Of a stretch of 64,000 bases of DNA, positions 24,617-35,379 are shown in pieces (positions within the stretch are counted from its first letter, which is position 1; each line of letters begins with the position of its first letter). Origin of the DNA: Cyprinodon diabolis. Its lineage: Eukaryota; Chordata; Actinopteri; Cyprinodontiformes; Cyprinodontidae. The notes beneath the pieces are model-generated. The model was not told where the DNA came from. It saw only the letters and a list, made by a program, of their open reading frames with translations, and ran no database searches. Both the position numbers and the translations under genes were made by a program. The stretch lies in assembly GCA_030533445.1 (NCBI GenBank), contig CM060068.1:33788010-33852009 (forward strand). Reading direction: 5' to 3'.

Positions 24617-25680
24617 CTGCAGGAAATAAATTCATATTTGATTAAATAAAACATGTTTAAAAATGTCTATTTAATTTATATTATCAGTAAATGCAAGGAC
24701 TGAATATACTTTTTTCAAACGACCGTTTTTCTGCATCATCGGGAATGTTATTTCCAGGACCTAAGCCTTTTAATATGGGTGTTTTCTACCCTTCACAAAT
24801 TATTGGCACGAAATAAATCTTGAATCTTACGTGATTTAAATAATTGTGCAAAGTGCATGAAGGGAAGAACAATTTTAATTCGCCTTGGCCTTCCCAATCT
24901 AAGTGCGCACTTCAGAGGTCTGAGCGCAACAAATTGGATCTATGTGATCCTGGCGCAAAATTAACCGACCAAAAATGTTGATCATTATTAACTTAATTTA
25001 ATTCTACAATTTAAAAGGGATCCCTCCCGTTTTTTTAAAAAAAAGGTAAATGTAAAATAAATACAAACGCAATAAAACAAAAACAAAACGCTGATCTGGA
25101 AAGAGAAAATTGCCCTTAATTGGGTTCTCTCCATTCATGGTGGAGAAAATAAAAAAAAAAAAACAATAAAAAAAAAATAAATTCAGGTGTCTAAAAATAA
25201 TAATAATAATTTATTATTGCTTTTAATCTCAAATCAGCTATTTCTCATAATCTGCTAATTTGTCCCGGAGGTGACACAGGTGCGTGGAAACATTTGGCGT
25301 CGCTTCATTCATTTTGGCTAAACATTAATAAAGACAAAACAGCACAGAAGATCTAACTGGATGATTTAAGTCCTTTTTATGCAAACTGAAATAAAATGTT
25401 TAGCATTTAATGCTAATTTTACTAAAACATAAGAATAAAAAATAAACCATTTAACATGGAGAAACTATTATTATCCATAATTTATTTATTAATTATTACT
25501 ATTATTATTATTTTAGAAAACTGCCTTTTCTGGAAACAGAAACTCTTTCGAACCAAAATATTTAGACAGTCTACAGATCAAACAAATTGTGACGTTTTAG
25601 TTTCAAATATTCTTATGAAAAATAGCAGTATCCTGAATTCTAAAGAGGTCAAAAATCAATTAATTGTGTCTAAAACCTAC
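24617..25680 (-). other. neurod1 5' UTR intron
   Basis: An intron of about 1.06 kb with GTAGGT donor (25680-25675) and TTTCCTGCAG acceptor. An intron between a non-coding first exon and the coding exon is the expected vertebrate NEUROD1 arrangement. AT-rich, with several A-runs and nothing else recognised. Confidence 0.7.
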
Positions 25681-25775
25681 CTGTAGTTTAATGGGAGCTG
25701 CTCGTCAGTTCGCAGTCATCCCGCGCGCTCTGTCTGTGTCCGTGCGTGACTGTGCGTGATCTGATGGGTGTTTTC
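25681..25775 (-). other. neurod1: neurod1 non-coding exon 1
   Basis: Predicted from a TATA box at 25801-25807 with start site about 30 nt downstream (near 25775) and a CTACAG/GTAGGT donor at 25681/25680. It is GC-rich relative to its surroundings and contains no in-frame long peptide. The start site is an estimate. Confidence 0.6.
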
Positions 25776-25800
25776 TGGGGACCGCGAGAGATGCTGCTGG

Positions 25801-25941
25801 TTTTATACTCAGCATCACAGCCACACACACACCAAATCCACGCGCGAGGGGCCGTGAGCAATTAGCATATCGAGGTCCCGCCCTCCCGGCACGCGCCATA
25901 TGGTGCCTATACGTCATTAAAACGGCCCCGGGGATCACGTG
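25801..25941 (-). promoter_or_regulatory. neurod1 core promoter with TATA and E-boxes
   Basis: A consensus TATAAAA on the minus strand at 25807-25801 fixes direction. Upstream are a CATATG E-box (25897-25902), a CRE-like TACGTCA (25910-25916) and a CACGTG E-box (25936-25941). CATATG is a preferred NeuroD/neurogenin site, and NeuroD1 promoters are known to be regulated through E-boxes, so autoregulation or neurogenin input is plausible. Confidence 0.65.
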
Positions 25942-26734
25942 ACGAATCTTGTAGCCTCTCTCTCTCCTCCTTTTCTCTTTGTGGGGAAACTTGACCATCT
26001 GTCAGCACTAATACTGATATCCTCCAAATTACACCTGAGGTGATTCTGCTGTATTTGAATGATACGGCAGGAAATTAATGATAAGAGCAACACTAATGAG
26101 GACAAATAAAATAGATTGTCCAGGAGGATGCAAACATCTTCATCATAGATGTTATTTTGCAGAAATGCTTGTGGTGCTGAAGATGAAGATATTATAACTT
26201 TAAATGTTAAAGATTTTGGAGAAATGTATGAAGCTTGTTGTGACTTGGATTATAAACACGGAAATCACTCAGTTTATGTATTATTTCAGCTGATATTTCA
26301 TTTCTTTTTACATCATATAAGCTTGATAACTTATTTTATTAAACCATCTAGCTTTATTATTTTTCTGAGTGACAAGAAATATTTATTTTTATACAGGTTA
26401 GGATGAAAATAACACTGTTGTCATTGAACAAAACTGTGATTGTCTAGGTTTCTCTTTTTTGTCATCATAATTTTATTTTGATACCTAAGAAAATGGATTT
26501 AAGTTGATTAGATCTTGGTTTTAACAATGCTTTTGTTTTTTATATCCATTTTAGTTTCTTATAATGGTGAAACATTTATGAGGAAATTGATTTTTGGGTT
26601 GTGCTTGTAAGAAACAGTAACCACACTGAAAAAAGTTGAACATGTAACTGTTCATTCAAACTAATGCTTTTCACTCTAAACTAGAACTAAATACATGTAC
26701 AAAGGACCCAAAACAAAGTTTTTGATTTCTCTCA
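25942..26734. other. neurod1 upstream region, nothing recognised
   Basis: AT-rich non-coding DNA. A plus-strand open frame at 26149-26406 has no recognisable protein features. Confidence 0.5.
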
Positions 26735-26786
<52 letters not shown>

Positions 26787-26819
26787 TTATATATATATTT
26801 TATATATATATATATATAT
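26735..26819. repeat. (TA)n microsatellite with T-rich interruptions
   Basis: TA dinucleotides with two short T-rich breaks, directly abutting a dispersed repeat at 26821. Confidence 0.95.
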
Positions 26820-26820
26820 G

Positions 26821-27015
26821 GCTAGCACTGCGCCAACTCTGCATGGAGTTTGCTTGTTCTCCCTGAGCATACTTGGGTTCTCTCCGGGTACTCTGGCTTC
26901 CTCCCACAGTCCAAAAACATGATTGTTAGGTTAATTGGCTTCTCTAAAGTCTCCTTAGGTGTTAGTGTGTGCGTGAATGGTTGTGTTGCGATGGACTGGC
27001 AACCTATCCAGGATG
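26821..27015. repeat. dispersed fish repeat fragment (LINE/SINE related)
   Basis: Words such as TCTCTCCGGGTACTCTGGC, CCTCCCACAGTCCAAAAACATG and GCGATGGACTGGCAACC belong to a very common fish interspersed repeat. It is truncated on the left by the TA tract. Family name is not assigned. Confidence 0.6.
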
Positions 27016-27172
27016 TATAGATTTTGTAAGATGGGAAATGGAAATCATTTTTGAAGTAAAGTCAAATGATATGTGACAAATCTAATTTGGTTATATTCAA
27101 ATTAACTGGTTTCTATACAAACAGTAATTCTTGTTAATTTAATTAAAGTAAGTATATTAGGTTGGTCCAATT

Positions 27173-27913
27173 CAGTTGTGTCTAAAGTACACATATTTTT
27201 TACTTAAGTAGAAGTATAGATACTGCAGTTTAAAAACACTCTGGTAAAAGTTGAAGTATCAACTTGACCTCTTTACTCAAGTAAAAGTGAAAAAGTATGT
27301 GCTCCAAAAACTACTTTAAGTATAAAAGTATAAAGTAACCTTAAAAAAAAGACAGCCAGATGCCACTATATGAATTGAAAGCTCAATTTTTCTACAATTT
27401 TTGAAAATTTCTTTGAGATAGGGCCAAGGATGAGGGAGGTCTTGTTGGTCTCCGTCTCCCGATACGCTCTCGCCTGTGTCCGACCTTTCAGACATTTCAA
27501 CATCTTTTTCTGAATCCAACATTGTAGCATGGCATAGGCAATTCACGTTTGCAGTTTGAACAACACCTGCTTGCTTCTGATGATTTCCTTTAGCTAACCA
27601 ATGAGTGTTTGCGTTATATGACTCCTCTAATGACACTAGTTTTCACTAGATGTGGATGGAGCCAGTCATCTGCATTGGATGGAGCACATGACATGAAATA
27701 AATATTTATAAACTTTAAACCAAAGCCACGATTAACAAGTAATGTTTGTTTTAAAAATGTAAGGAATAGAAAGTACAGATACTTGTGTGAAAATGTAATG
27801 AGTAGAAGTCAGAAGTAGGAAGAAAAATAAGTAATGGAGTAAAGTATAGATACCTAAAAAGTGTACTTAAGTACAGTAACAAAGTATTTGTACTTCGTTA
27901 CTTGACACCTCTG
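27173..27913 (-). mobile_element. internally deleted hAT transposon with 8-bp TSD
   Basis: The left end CAGTTGTGTCTAAAGTAC and the right end (minus strand CAGAGGTGTCAAGTAACG) form an imperfect inverted repeat rich in ACTTAAGTA words. The flanking GTCCAATT (27165-27172 and 27914-27921) is a perfect 8-bp duplication. At 741 bp it cannot be autonomous. Confidence 0.9.
27400..27549 (-). pseudogene. N-terminal remnant of a hAT transposase
   Basis: Inside the 741-bp hAT element a minus-strand frame reads MLDSEKDVEMSERSDTGESV and then DLPHPWPYLKEIF. This resembles the segment just before the BED-type zinc finger in fish hAT transposases. The zinc finger, catalytic domain and dimerisation domain are missing, so only the start of the gene survives an internal deletion. 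Confidence 0.5.
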
Positions 27914-27921
27914 GTCCAATT

Positions 27922-29151
27922 TCAATTTATTAGTTTGGTTCATCAACTGAAATGTTCACAAAATCATTTAGAACAGGGCAAAGATTTTAAGTTGTGTCAT
28001 GTGCAGATTTATTGTTTACATCAACAGAATATTATCAGGTCATGACAAGCGATTAAATTCAGATTCTGTGAAGTCAAATATTTTAGATGTAATATCTGGA
28101 CATCATTTTTTTTTTAGTTTGAGCAAGGTTATACTTTTTTCCAGTGCACACTGCTGCAGGAGGTAGTATGATAGAATAGAGTGGGACAACATTATACCTA
28201 CAGGAAAGCAAGGCCCATGATTAATGGAAGGATGCAGAAAGAGATCAAAAAGTTGAAATCCTCCCCTTCTTCTGACCAAATTCTGTCCTCCAAGATGTAA
28301 ACATTTGTTTCCTTCAGAGTAGGTTTATCAGAGAATAATATAATTTCTCTTGAGTAGAATATTTTAGTTGCTTCTTTGAATGAAAAAAAAATGTTTTGAT
28401 CCAAAATTCACCAGATAGAGCTATAGTTTCAGTTTAAGTAAAACTTCTTTAATGTAGACTAAACTTCATTGCTGATAGAGTCTTTGTCGTTCTCATGTTA
28501 AATTCTACCTCTAAACATTTTCTAATATAATTGCATACTGTGAAAATTGTTTTTGCAGCTTTGGTTGTAAAAATGTGTTGAAAAGTTTTTGTTTTTTTAC
28601 TTGTGCCTGACTTTGCTATTTTGTTATAATTTAATTTATTTGTTTAAGATATTTCGAAATATTTGATTTTTTTGACTCTCTTGCTACAATTGAGTTAAAT
28701 TCTTAACAAATGCATACTTTTTAACTCTTACTTGAGTCATTTTCCGGTTGACTACCTTTTAATTTTGCTTGAGTGAAAATATATTGAAGTAATACATCTC
28801 TTACTGAAGTAAATTTTCAACTATCCCAACAGCATTTTAATTATTTTTCTTCTTCTTTTTTCTGTTATATATGTATTATTTCAAGAGCAAATAGATTTAC
28901 TGTCAGTGACAAGGATGCCATATTCAAGGTTTTTTAGTTGGATCATGGACTGATGTTACCTCAAACAGAAAATCATAAAAAAAACTGATTTATATTTTTG
29001 GTCAAATAAAAACGCCTCTTAAAGTCTTGAATGAACCTAACAAACTTTCAGCTTAAGTTGGCAAATGAAATAAACTCTGTCTGTTACTTAAGAACCAACC
29101 ACCAAGTATAGAGGTGTGACTTAAGAGGATAAACTGTGGTTTGAAAATTCA
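27922..29151. other. unique flank left of the retrotransposon array
   Basis: AT-rich sequence without recognisable genes or repeats. It ends with ATACA (29152-29156), the left copy of the array's target duplication. Confidence 0.5.
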
Positions 29152-29156
29152 ATACA

Positions 29157-29776
29157 TGTCATGATGGGTTCTCTAGTGAGACCCAGTTATGCAGAACACC
29201 ACGGAGACGGAAACAGAAGTAAAAGGTTTAACAATGTTTATTGTCACAAGCACAGTTTAATCACTGGTTCTGGTTCTGGCCTGGGGACTGGTTCACTGGA
29301 GTCTGCGTGGGAGACAGTTCAGTTAGCGTTTGCTCAGAGGAGTTTGATTCAGACAGTTTCAGATTTGTACCTTGAGGGTTCTTGGTTAAAGTCTTGAGAG
29401 GGAAACTGTTGGGTCCGGACATAGTTTGTTCAGCAGAGTCCGTTAACTGCTTCAGCGTCTTACTTCTTGAGAATGAGCTGACCTTGGCTTTGAGTTTCCA
29501 GCTCTTGGTCCAGAGCTGCAAGGAAAATCCAGAGAGAGACTTCAGGTTTGGCTCAGAGGGCAGGCTCGGCAGGTTAAGCTCCTCCTGAGCTTCACAGGAG
29601 AAAAACAGGTTTCCAACTGGATAAAACACTGCGGCGTTGAGGCAAGGTCTGAAGACAGCTTAAATACTGTGGATCCTCTGATGATGGGATGAGCTTCAGC
29701 TGTGCAGGAGGCTCGGCTCAGGAGGATCCATGGCGGACTCTGCTGGAGGAAGGTGGTACTTCTCCAGCTCCCAACA
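29157..29776 (-). repeat. LTR 1 (left outer; 3' LTR of unit A)
   Basis: A 620-bp LTR. On the coding strand it begins TGTTGGGAG and ends TCATGACA. U3 is about 141 bp (29776-29636) with TATTTAA at 29666-29660. The predicted start site is 29635 and AATAAA lies at 29242-29237, so R is roughly 400 nt and U5 about 60-80 nt. It shares a C (CTCTGCTGG on the plus strand) with LTR 6 where LTRs 2-5 have T. Confidence 0.95.
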
Positions 29777-29790
29777 GTACCCCCCCCTCA
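29777..29790 (-). other. polypurine tract of unit A
   Basis: On the coding strand TGAGGGGGGGGTAC lies directly before the 3' LTR. Its TGA is also the pol stop codon. The equivalent tract adjoins the right side of LTRs 2-5 (35369, 40961, 46553 and 52145). Confidence 0.85.
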
Positions 29791-30348
29791 ATGACCGCCC
29801 CTTGGCGGTCCGGAAGATGTCGATGGACAGGAACGCTCGTACTCCTCGATCAGTGCTGGATCGAGGATGTAAGAGCCAGGAACCCACTGACGATCCTCCG
29901 GGCCATAGCCCTCCCAGTCGACGAGGTACTGCCAGCCGCGACCTCGCCGACGGGAGTCCACGATCCGGCGGACGGTGAATGCAGGATGACCATCGACTTC
30001 CAGGGCGGGTGGAGGGGAGTCGGATGGTGGGCACAGAGGACTTGAGACTACTGGTTTCACTTGAGAGACGTGGAATGTGGGATGAATACGAAGAGACGGG
30101 GGAAGTTGAAGGCGTATGGCTGATGGGTTGATGACCTGGGAAATCTTATACGGACCAATGAATTTTGGAGAGAGTTTACGAGACATTCCCTTGAGGGGAA
30201 TATCTCGAGTGGATAGCCATACCTCTTGGCCCACGGAGTACTCAGGGGCGGGACGTCTTCTGGAGTCGGCGAAACGCTTGGTAGTCTCGGAGGAACGATT
30301 GAGGGTAGTGATGGTCTCTCTCCATATGCGTTGGCAGCGTCTGATGTG
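29788..30348 (-). pseudogene. pol 3' part, unit A: integrase C-terminus and chromodomain
   Basis: Continuation of pol after the nested insertion: from [16 protein letters not shown], through [13 protein letters not shown] and [12 protein letters not shown] (integrase C-terminal domain), to a chromodomain with the aromatic cage-type pattern [20 protein letters not shown]. Chromodomains in this element group are thought to direct integration by binding histone marks. The fragment has no start of its own and is cut off from the rest of pol by the 619-bp insertion. Confidence 0.9.
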
Positions 30349-30353
30349 CTGGA

Positions 30354-30972
30354 TTCTGCAGAATCTGTTTGTTCAATCTCTAACGTTCTGCTCTCTCTGC
30401 TTTTCCTCAGAGTAGCTTTGCCTCGTCTGTTCCTGTTTGGCTGTGACGTCATCCAGGAAAGAAACATCAGCTGTGCTGCTTCCATCAACACCCTTGTTTG
30501 TAGATGTTGGAGATCGGCCTGTTTTCCAGTGTGGTCCTGTTTCTCTGGCCGTGGCTGGGTGGATGTGCTCTCTTCATCCTCTGGCATGGGAGCTGCCTTG
30601 GAGCTCGTCTGCCTGGCTGTGTGTTTCCTGGACGGCGCCGCCTTTTAAAGCTGCTTTTTGTATCTCTGCTTCTGTCTCCTTGAACCCCAGTCGGCCTCGG
30701 CAGATGGCCGCTCACACTGAGCCTGGTTCTGCTGGAGGTTTCTTCCTGTTAAAAGGGAGTTTTTCCTCTCCACTGTCGCTACAAGCATGCTTAGTGTGAG
30801 GGATTGTATTTGAGTCAATGAGTCAATGCTATCAACTGGTTTTCCTTAGATAGAAAACTTTGTATCAATTTGACTGTACGATCTGGTTGAACTGTAAAGT
30901 GCCTTGAGATGAAATGTGTTGTGAATTTGGCGCTATATAAATAAACTGAATTGAATTGAATTGCTTGACTTA
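30354..30972 (+). mobile_element. nested LINE-like insertion, unit A
   Basis: A 619-bp insertion into the integrase coding sequence, flanked by CTGGA at 30349-30353 and 30973-30977. Removing one CTGGA and the insert restores the reading frame across the site. The plus-strand 3' end has GGCGCTATATAAATAAA followed by three GAATT units, typical of the tail of a 5'-truncated non-LTR retrotransposon. A second copy of the same repeat is at 59036-59358. Unit A has private changes here (about 30830 and 30879). Confidence 0.88.
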
Positions 30973-31398
30973 CTGGACCGAAAGCTCTCTCTCGTCTGCG
31001 GGAAAAAGTGGAGGTTGGTAACCGAGACTGACCTGAAACGGTGACTGGCCGGTGGAAGCAGATTTAAGAGAATTGTGTGCGTATTCTATCCAAGTTAGGT
31101 ACAGGCTCCAGTCGGTGGGATTGTTTGATGTCAGACAACGGAGGGTTGACTCTAGCTGTTGGTTCATCCTCTCAGTTTGGCCTTTGGACTGTGGGTGATA
31201 ACCGGAAGTTAGAGAGAACCTACAGTCGAGAGCGGAACAGAATGCCTTCCAAACTTGTGAAATGAACTGGGGACCACGGTCTGAGAGGATCTCTTGGGGA
31301 ATGCCATGAAGACGGAAGACGTGTTTCACCAGGAGCTGGGCAGTTTGAAAAGCCGTGGGAAGTTTCCTGAGAGGGATGAGATGACAGGATTTCGAGAA
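30973..31398 (-). pseudogene. pol middle part, unit A: integrase core after the nonsense codon
   Basis: In the pol frame, directly after the TGA at 31401-31399, coding resumes with the second catalytic Asp region (ILSDRGPQF) and the Glu region ([16 protein letters not shown]). It ends at a TAA created by the nested insertion. Unit A has Lys in QSKGQ where the other four units have Asn, the residue usual at this site in Ty3/gypsy integrases. Confidence 0.9.
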
Positions 31399-33744
31399 TC
31401 AATCAACGATGGTGAAGATTGTGGACATACCTCGGGAGATGGGAAGACCAGTGACGAAGTCGATAGCTATATGGGACCATGGACGCGAGGGAACTGGAAG
31501 AGGTTGTAACAGGCCTGAGGGAGGTTGATGTGAGGCTTTATTTCTAGCACAGGTGGAACAGGCCAACACATACTCCTTGACATCTCTGTGAAGAGTTGGC
31601 CACCAGAAACGTCTTGAAATCAAAGCGACGGTTCTGCTCACCCCCGGATGGGCAGAGAACTTGGCAGCATGCATCCACTGTATTAGGCGAGATCTGACTG
31701 AAGAAGGTACATAGGTTCGGTTAGCAGGACCATTACCTGGGTCAGGTTCTGAAGCCAGGGCGGAATTAATTAGATCGGTGATCTCCCAGATAACCACTCC
31801 AACAGTGCATGATGCGGGAAGGACAGGTTCAGGCGTCTCGGGTTGATCAACAGAGTATAGACGAGAGAGAGAATCGGGTTTGACATTCTTGGATCCGGGT
31901 CTGTAGGAGATAATGAGATTGAAACGAGAGAAGAATATGGACCACCTTAATTGACGGGGATTGGCTTGATTAGCTGACTGGATGTAAGCAAGGTTCTTGT
32001 GATCCGTCCAAACGAGAACCGGGTGCTCAGCTCCCTCCAGCCAGTGTCTCCATTCCTCCAGTGCCAACTTGATGGCCAGTAGTTCTCGGTCTCCAACATC
32101 GTAGTTTTGCTCTGCGGAGGAAAGTCTTCGAGAGAAAAAGGCACAAGGATGAATCTTTTGATCAGTGTCAAGTCTTTGAGATAAGACAGCTCCCACACCA
32201 GAGTCGGAAGCGTCTACTTCGAGGATGAATTGTTTGGAAGGATCAGGCTGGATTAACACGGGTGCTCTGGAAAACAAAGATTTCAGTTTCTCAAATGCGG
32301 TTTGTGCCTCAGGGGTCAATTGAAAGGTTCGTTTGACTGAGGTTAAGGAGGTTAGAGGAAGAGCTGTCTGACTATAGTTCCTGATGAATCGGCGATAAAA
32401 ATTGGCGAAACCCAGGAATCTCTGTAGCTGCTTGCGGTTTTCAGGAACCGGCCACTCCAAAACTGCCTTTATTTTATCCTCAGAAGGCTTAACCTGCCCG
32501 CCCTCGAGCACAAACCCCAAAAAGGTGACTGAAGGCTGATGAAACTCACATTTCTCGGCTTTGACAAAAAGTTTGTTCTCCAGTAATCTTTGCAACACAA
32601 GGCGGACATGTTTCATATGCTCTGAGAGGTCTTTAGAGTAAATGAGTATGTCATCTATGTAGACGAACACGAACACATTTAAAAAGTCTCTGAGAACGTC
32701 ATTCACTAGGGCTTGGAAGCAGGCAGGAGCATTTGTTAGACCAAAGGGCATGACCAAATATTCGAACTGGCCCAAGGGGGTCTTAAAGGCTGTTTTCCAC
32801 TCACCTCCGTCACGGATCCTAAGAAGATGATAAGCGTTCCTCAAATCTAGTTTGGTGAAAACAGTTGCCCCTTGTACAGGTTCAAAAGCTGAAGCAAGTA
32901 GTGGAAGAGGGTACTTGTTCTTAATTGTTATTTGGTTCAGGCCTCTGTAATCAATACATGGTCTTAAAGAACCGTCCTTCTTGCCGACGAAAAAGAACCC
33001 TGCACCCAACGGGGAAGAAGATGGGCGAATTATCCCAGCAGCTAAAGACTCGTTTATGTATTTTTCCATGGTTTCTCGTTCTGGTTTGGAAATATTGTAT
33101 AGTCTACTGCTGGGTAGAGGTGCTCCAGGTAATAGCTCGATCGCACAGTCATATGGTCTGTGTGGTGGAAGGGACGTAGCACTGACCTTACTGAAGACAG
33201 GAGCCAAATCATGGTACTCAGAAGGGACAGAAGAAAGGTCAGGAGAGTCCATCTCCCCCCCACCTCTAGGAGACCCCACCACAGGGGCTGCTGAACGGAG
33301 GCATGTTTCGTGACATAACGTTGACCACGATTCCACATGACGATCAGTCCAGTTAATATGTGGATTATGTTTCTCCAACCATTCGAATCCAAGCACCAGG
33401 GGAGAGCATGCGGAGGGAAAAACAAAAAATGTTATGGTTTCACGATGATTACCTGAGAGTAGTAGCTCGAGTGGTTGAGTTTGATGGGTAACCTGGTGGA
33501 GTTTTTTCCCATCAATTGCTGAGACACTAAGAGACTGGGTCAGGGGAATGGTTTCAATTTGAAGCTGCTGGACAAGGTTTGAATCAATTAAATTTCGTTC
33601 ACAGCCTGAATCGATGAAGGCAGAAAAAGAGAGGCTTTGATTAGAGCAAAACAAAGTGGCGGGGAGCATAAGTCGAGGAGATTTTTTAGAGTTATCATGG
33701 CCCACCAGACTCCTCAGAACCTCTGGCGGGCCCAGGCTTTTGAT
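31399..33744 (-). pseudogene. pol main part, unit A: protease, RT, RNase H, integrase start
   Basis: The frame opens after a TAA at 33747-33745 and runs to a TGA at 31401-31399. Residues numbered from the GTG at 33705: retropepsin DSG at 32-34; RT catalytic LDL at 286-288 and YIDD at 349-352; RNase H D498, E541 and D568; integrase HHCC zinc finger H679, H686, C716, C719; first integrase Asp at 749 (HIAIDF). The TGA follows at codon 769, inside the integrase core. It overlaps the end of gag in the -1 frame and has no ATG there, so expression would need a frameshift. Unit A has Leu586 where the others have Ser. Confidence 0.93.
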
Positions 33745-34754
33745 TTAGCTGGACATGAATCGATGAAGTGACCACTCTCACCACAGTAGATGCATAGTTT
33801 GCTCAAAAAACGTCTTTGTCTTTCCTCTGGAGTGAGCCTGGTATGTCCAACCTGCATGGGTTCGGCATCCATCTCTCCGAAATGAGAGGCCTGAACAGGC
33901 AGAGGGAGAGACTGGACTTTAGATCTTGGTTTGGACAACTGTTCTGTGGGAGCAGAAAAAACAGTCACATTATTAGAAGCAGGGGCTGAAGAAACAGAAC
34001 CCAGATTTCTAGATTTGGAGCTGTTTCTAGCTCGGATTCTGTTGTCCAATTTTATCGTCAGACGGATTAATTCCTCAAGTGTTGCAGGTTCGTCGAGGGT
34101 TGCTAGTTCATCCTTGATGCTTTCATTCAAAGCCATAAAATAAGCTCCCTTTAAAGCGCTTTGGTTCCATCCGGAGGCTGCTGCTTTAACCCGTAAGTTA
34201 ATGGAGAACTCCGCCACTGAGGAATTTCCCTGTTTAATGTTGAAAAGAGCACGAGAGTCAAGGGTTTGATCAGTTTCTTGATTGAATACCTGAGAAAATT
34301 CAGAAATAAACTCAGGGTAACGACAACTGAGGCTTTCGTCGGAGGCAAACCTTGCCTGAGCCCATTCCAGGGCTCTTCCTGTCAATTGGGAAAGAATGAA
34401 AGTTATCTTCTTATAGTCTGTAGGAAAACTGCCAGGAGAGTTCTGAAAGATTAAATGGCATTGAAACAAAAATCCCTTGCAGTCTTTCATATTACCAGAG
34501 AATTTTTCAGGTAGGCTTGGGCGGAACTCTGATGACGTCACTGCTGGTGACCTCGGAGGCGGAACTGGACCCGGAAATGGTCGCGCTGTCGACGTGGCAT
34601 TAGCATTGCTCATAAAATTAGCATAACTCTGAAGCATATGATTGTGGGTCTCAACCAAACGATATAACTATAACTGGATTTGGGCATCTTGCTCCTCCAA
34701 TTGACGGCGGAGGTGATCTGCTGGGCCTTGTGTTTGGCCGCAGTGTTCTGTCAT
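33714..34754 (-). pseudogene. gag, unit A
   Basis: The frame can be read from an ATG in the last bases of the LTR (34754-34752), across the primer-binding site, to a TAG at codon 29 (34670-34668), then openly to a stop at 33716-33714. Counting from that ATG, a CCHC zinc knuckle (CIYCGESGHFIDSC) has C321, C324, H329 and C334. The central region has the retrotransposon gag pattern (GRALEWAQARF, FSQVFNQ, SVAEFSINLRV). The nonsense codon is in all five units. Downstream initiation from an internal Met is possible, so loss of gag is not certain. Confidence 0.88.
34737..34748 (-). promoter_or_regulatory. primer-binding site, unit A (self-priming type)
   Basis: Directly after the 5' LTR the coding strand reads GAACACTGCGGC. 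Its 11-nt part AACACTGCGGC is exactly complementary to GCCGCAGTGTT, the predicted first 11 nt of the transcript (start site 31 nt downstream of the TATA box). It does not begin with the TGG expected of a tRNA-primed site. Same site in the other units: 40329-40340, 45921-45932, 51513-51524 and 57104-57115. Confidence 0.75.
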
Positions 34755-35368
34755 GATGGGTTCTCTAGTGAGACCCAGTTATGCAGAACACCACGGAGAC
34801 GGAAACAGAAGTAAAAGGTTTAACAATGTTTATTGTCACAAGCACAGTTTAATCACTGGTTCTGGTTCTGGCCTGGGGACTGGTTCACTGGAGTCTGCGT
34901 GGGAGACAGTTCAGTTAGCGTTTGCTCAGAGGAGTTTGATTCAGACAGTTTCAGATTTGTACCTTGAGGGTTCTTGGTTAAAGTCTTGAGAGGGAAACTG
35001 TTGGGTCCGGACATAGTTTGTTCAGCAGAGTCCGTTAACTGCTTCAGCGTCTTACTTCTTGAGAATGAGCTGACCTTGGCTTTGAGTTTCCAGCTCTTGG
35101 TCCAGAGCTGCAAGGAAAATCCAGAGAGAGACTTCAGGTTTGGCTCAGAGGGCAGGCTCGGCAGGTTAAGCTCCTCCTGAGCTTCACAGGAGAAAAACAG
35201 GTTTCCAACTGGATAAAACACTGCGGCGTTGAGGCAAGGTCTGAAGACAGCTTAAATACTGTGGATCCTCTGATGATGGGATGAGCTTCAGCTGTGCCGG
35301 AGGCTCGGCTCAGGAGGATCCATGGCGGACTCTGTTGGAGGAAGGTGGTACTTCTCCAGCTCCCAACA
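34749..35368 (-). repeat. LTR 2 (shared by units A and B)
   Basis: 620 bp. It has CTCTGTTGG where the outer LTRs have CTCTGCTGG, and GTGCCGG (shared only with LTR 3) where the other LTRs have GTGCAGG. It serves as the 5' LTR of unit A and the 3' LTR of unit B. Confidence 0.95.
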
Positions 35369-35379
35369 GTACCCCCCCC

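Noticed and set aside
25705..25998. 97-codon minus-strand open frame across the neurod1 promoter
   Set aside because: It covers the TATA box and the non-coding exon and has no recognisable protein features.
29261..29629. 122-codon minus-strand open frame inside each LTR (also in the other five LTRs)
   Set aside because: It lies in the R region of the LTR and has no similarity to known domains. It repeats only because the LTR repeats.
30057..30648. Open frames of 140 and 176 codons across the nested insertion
   Set aside because: They cross the insertion boundary into pol on the opposite strand or in another frame, and show no conserved domain. They are chance frames copied with each unit.
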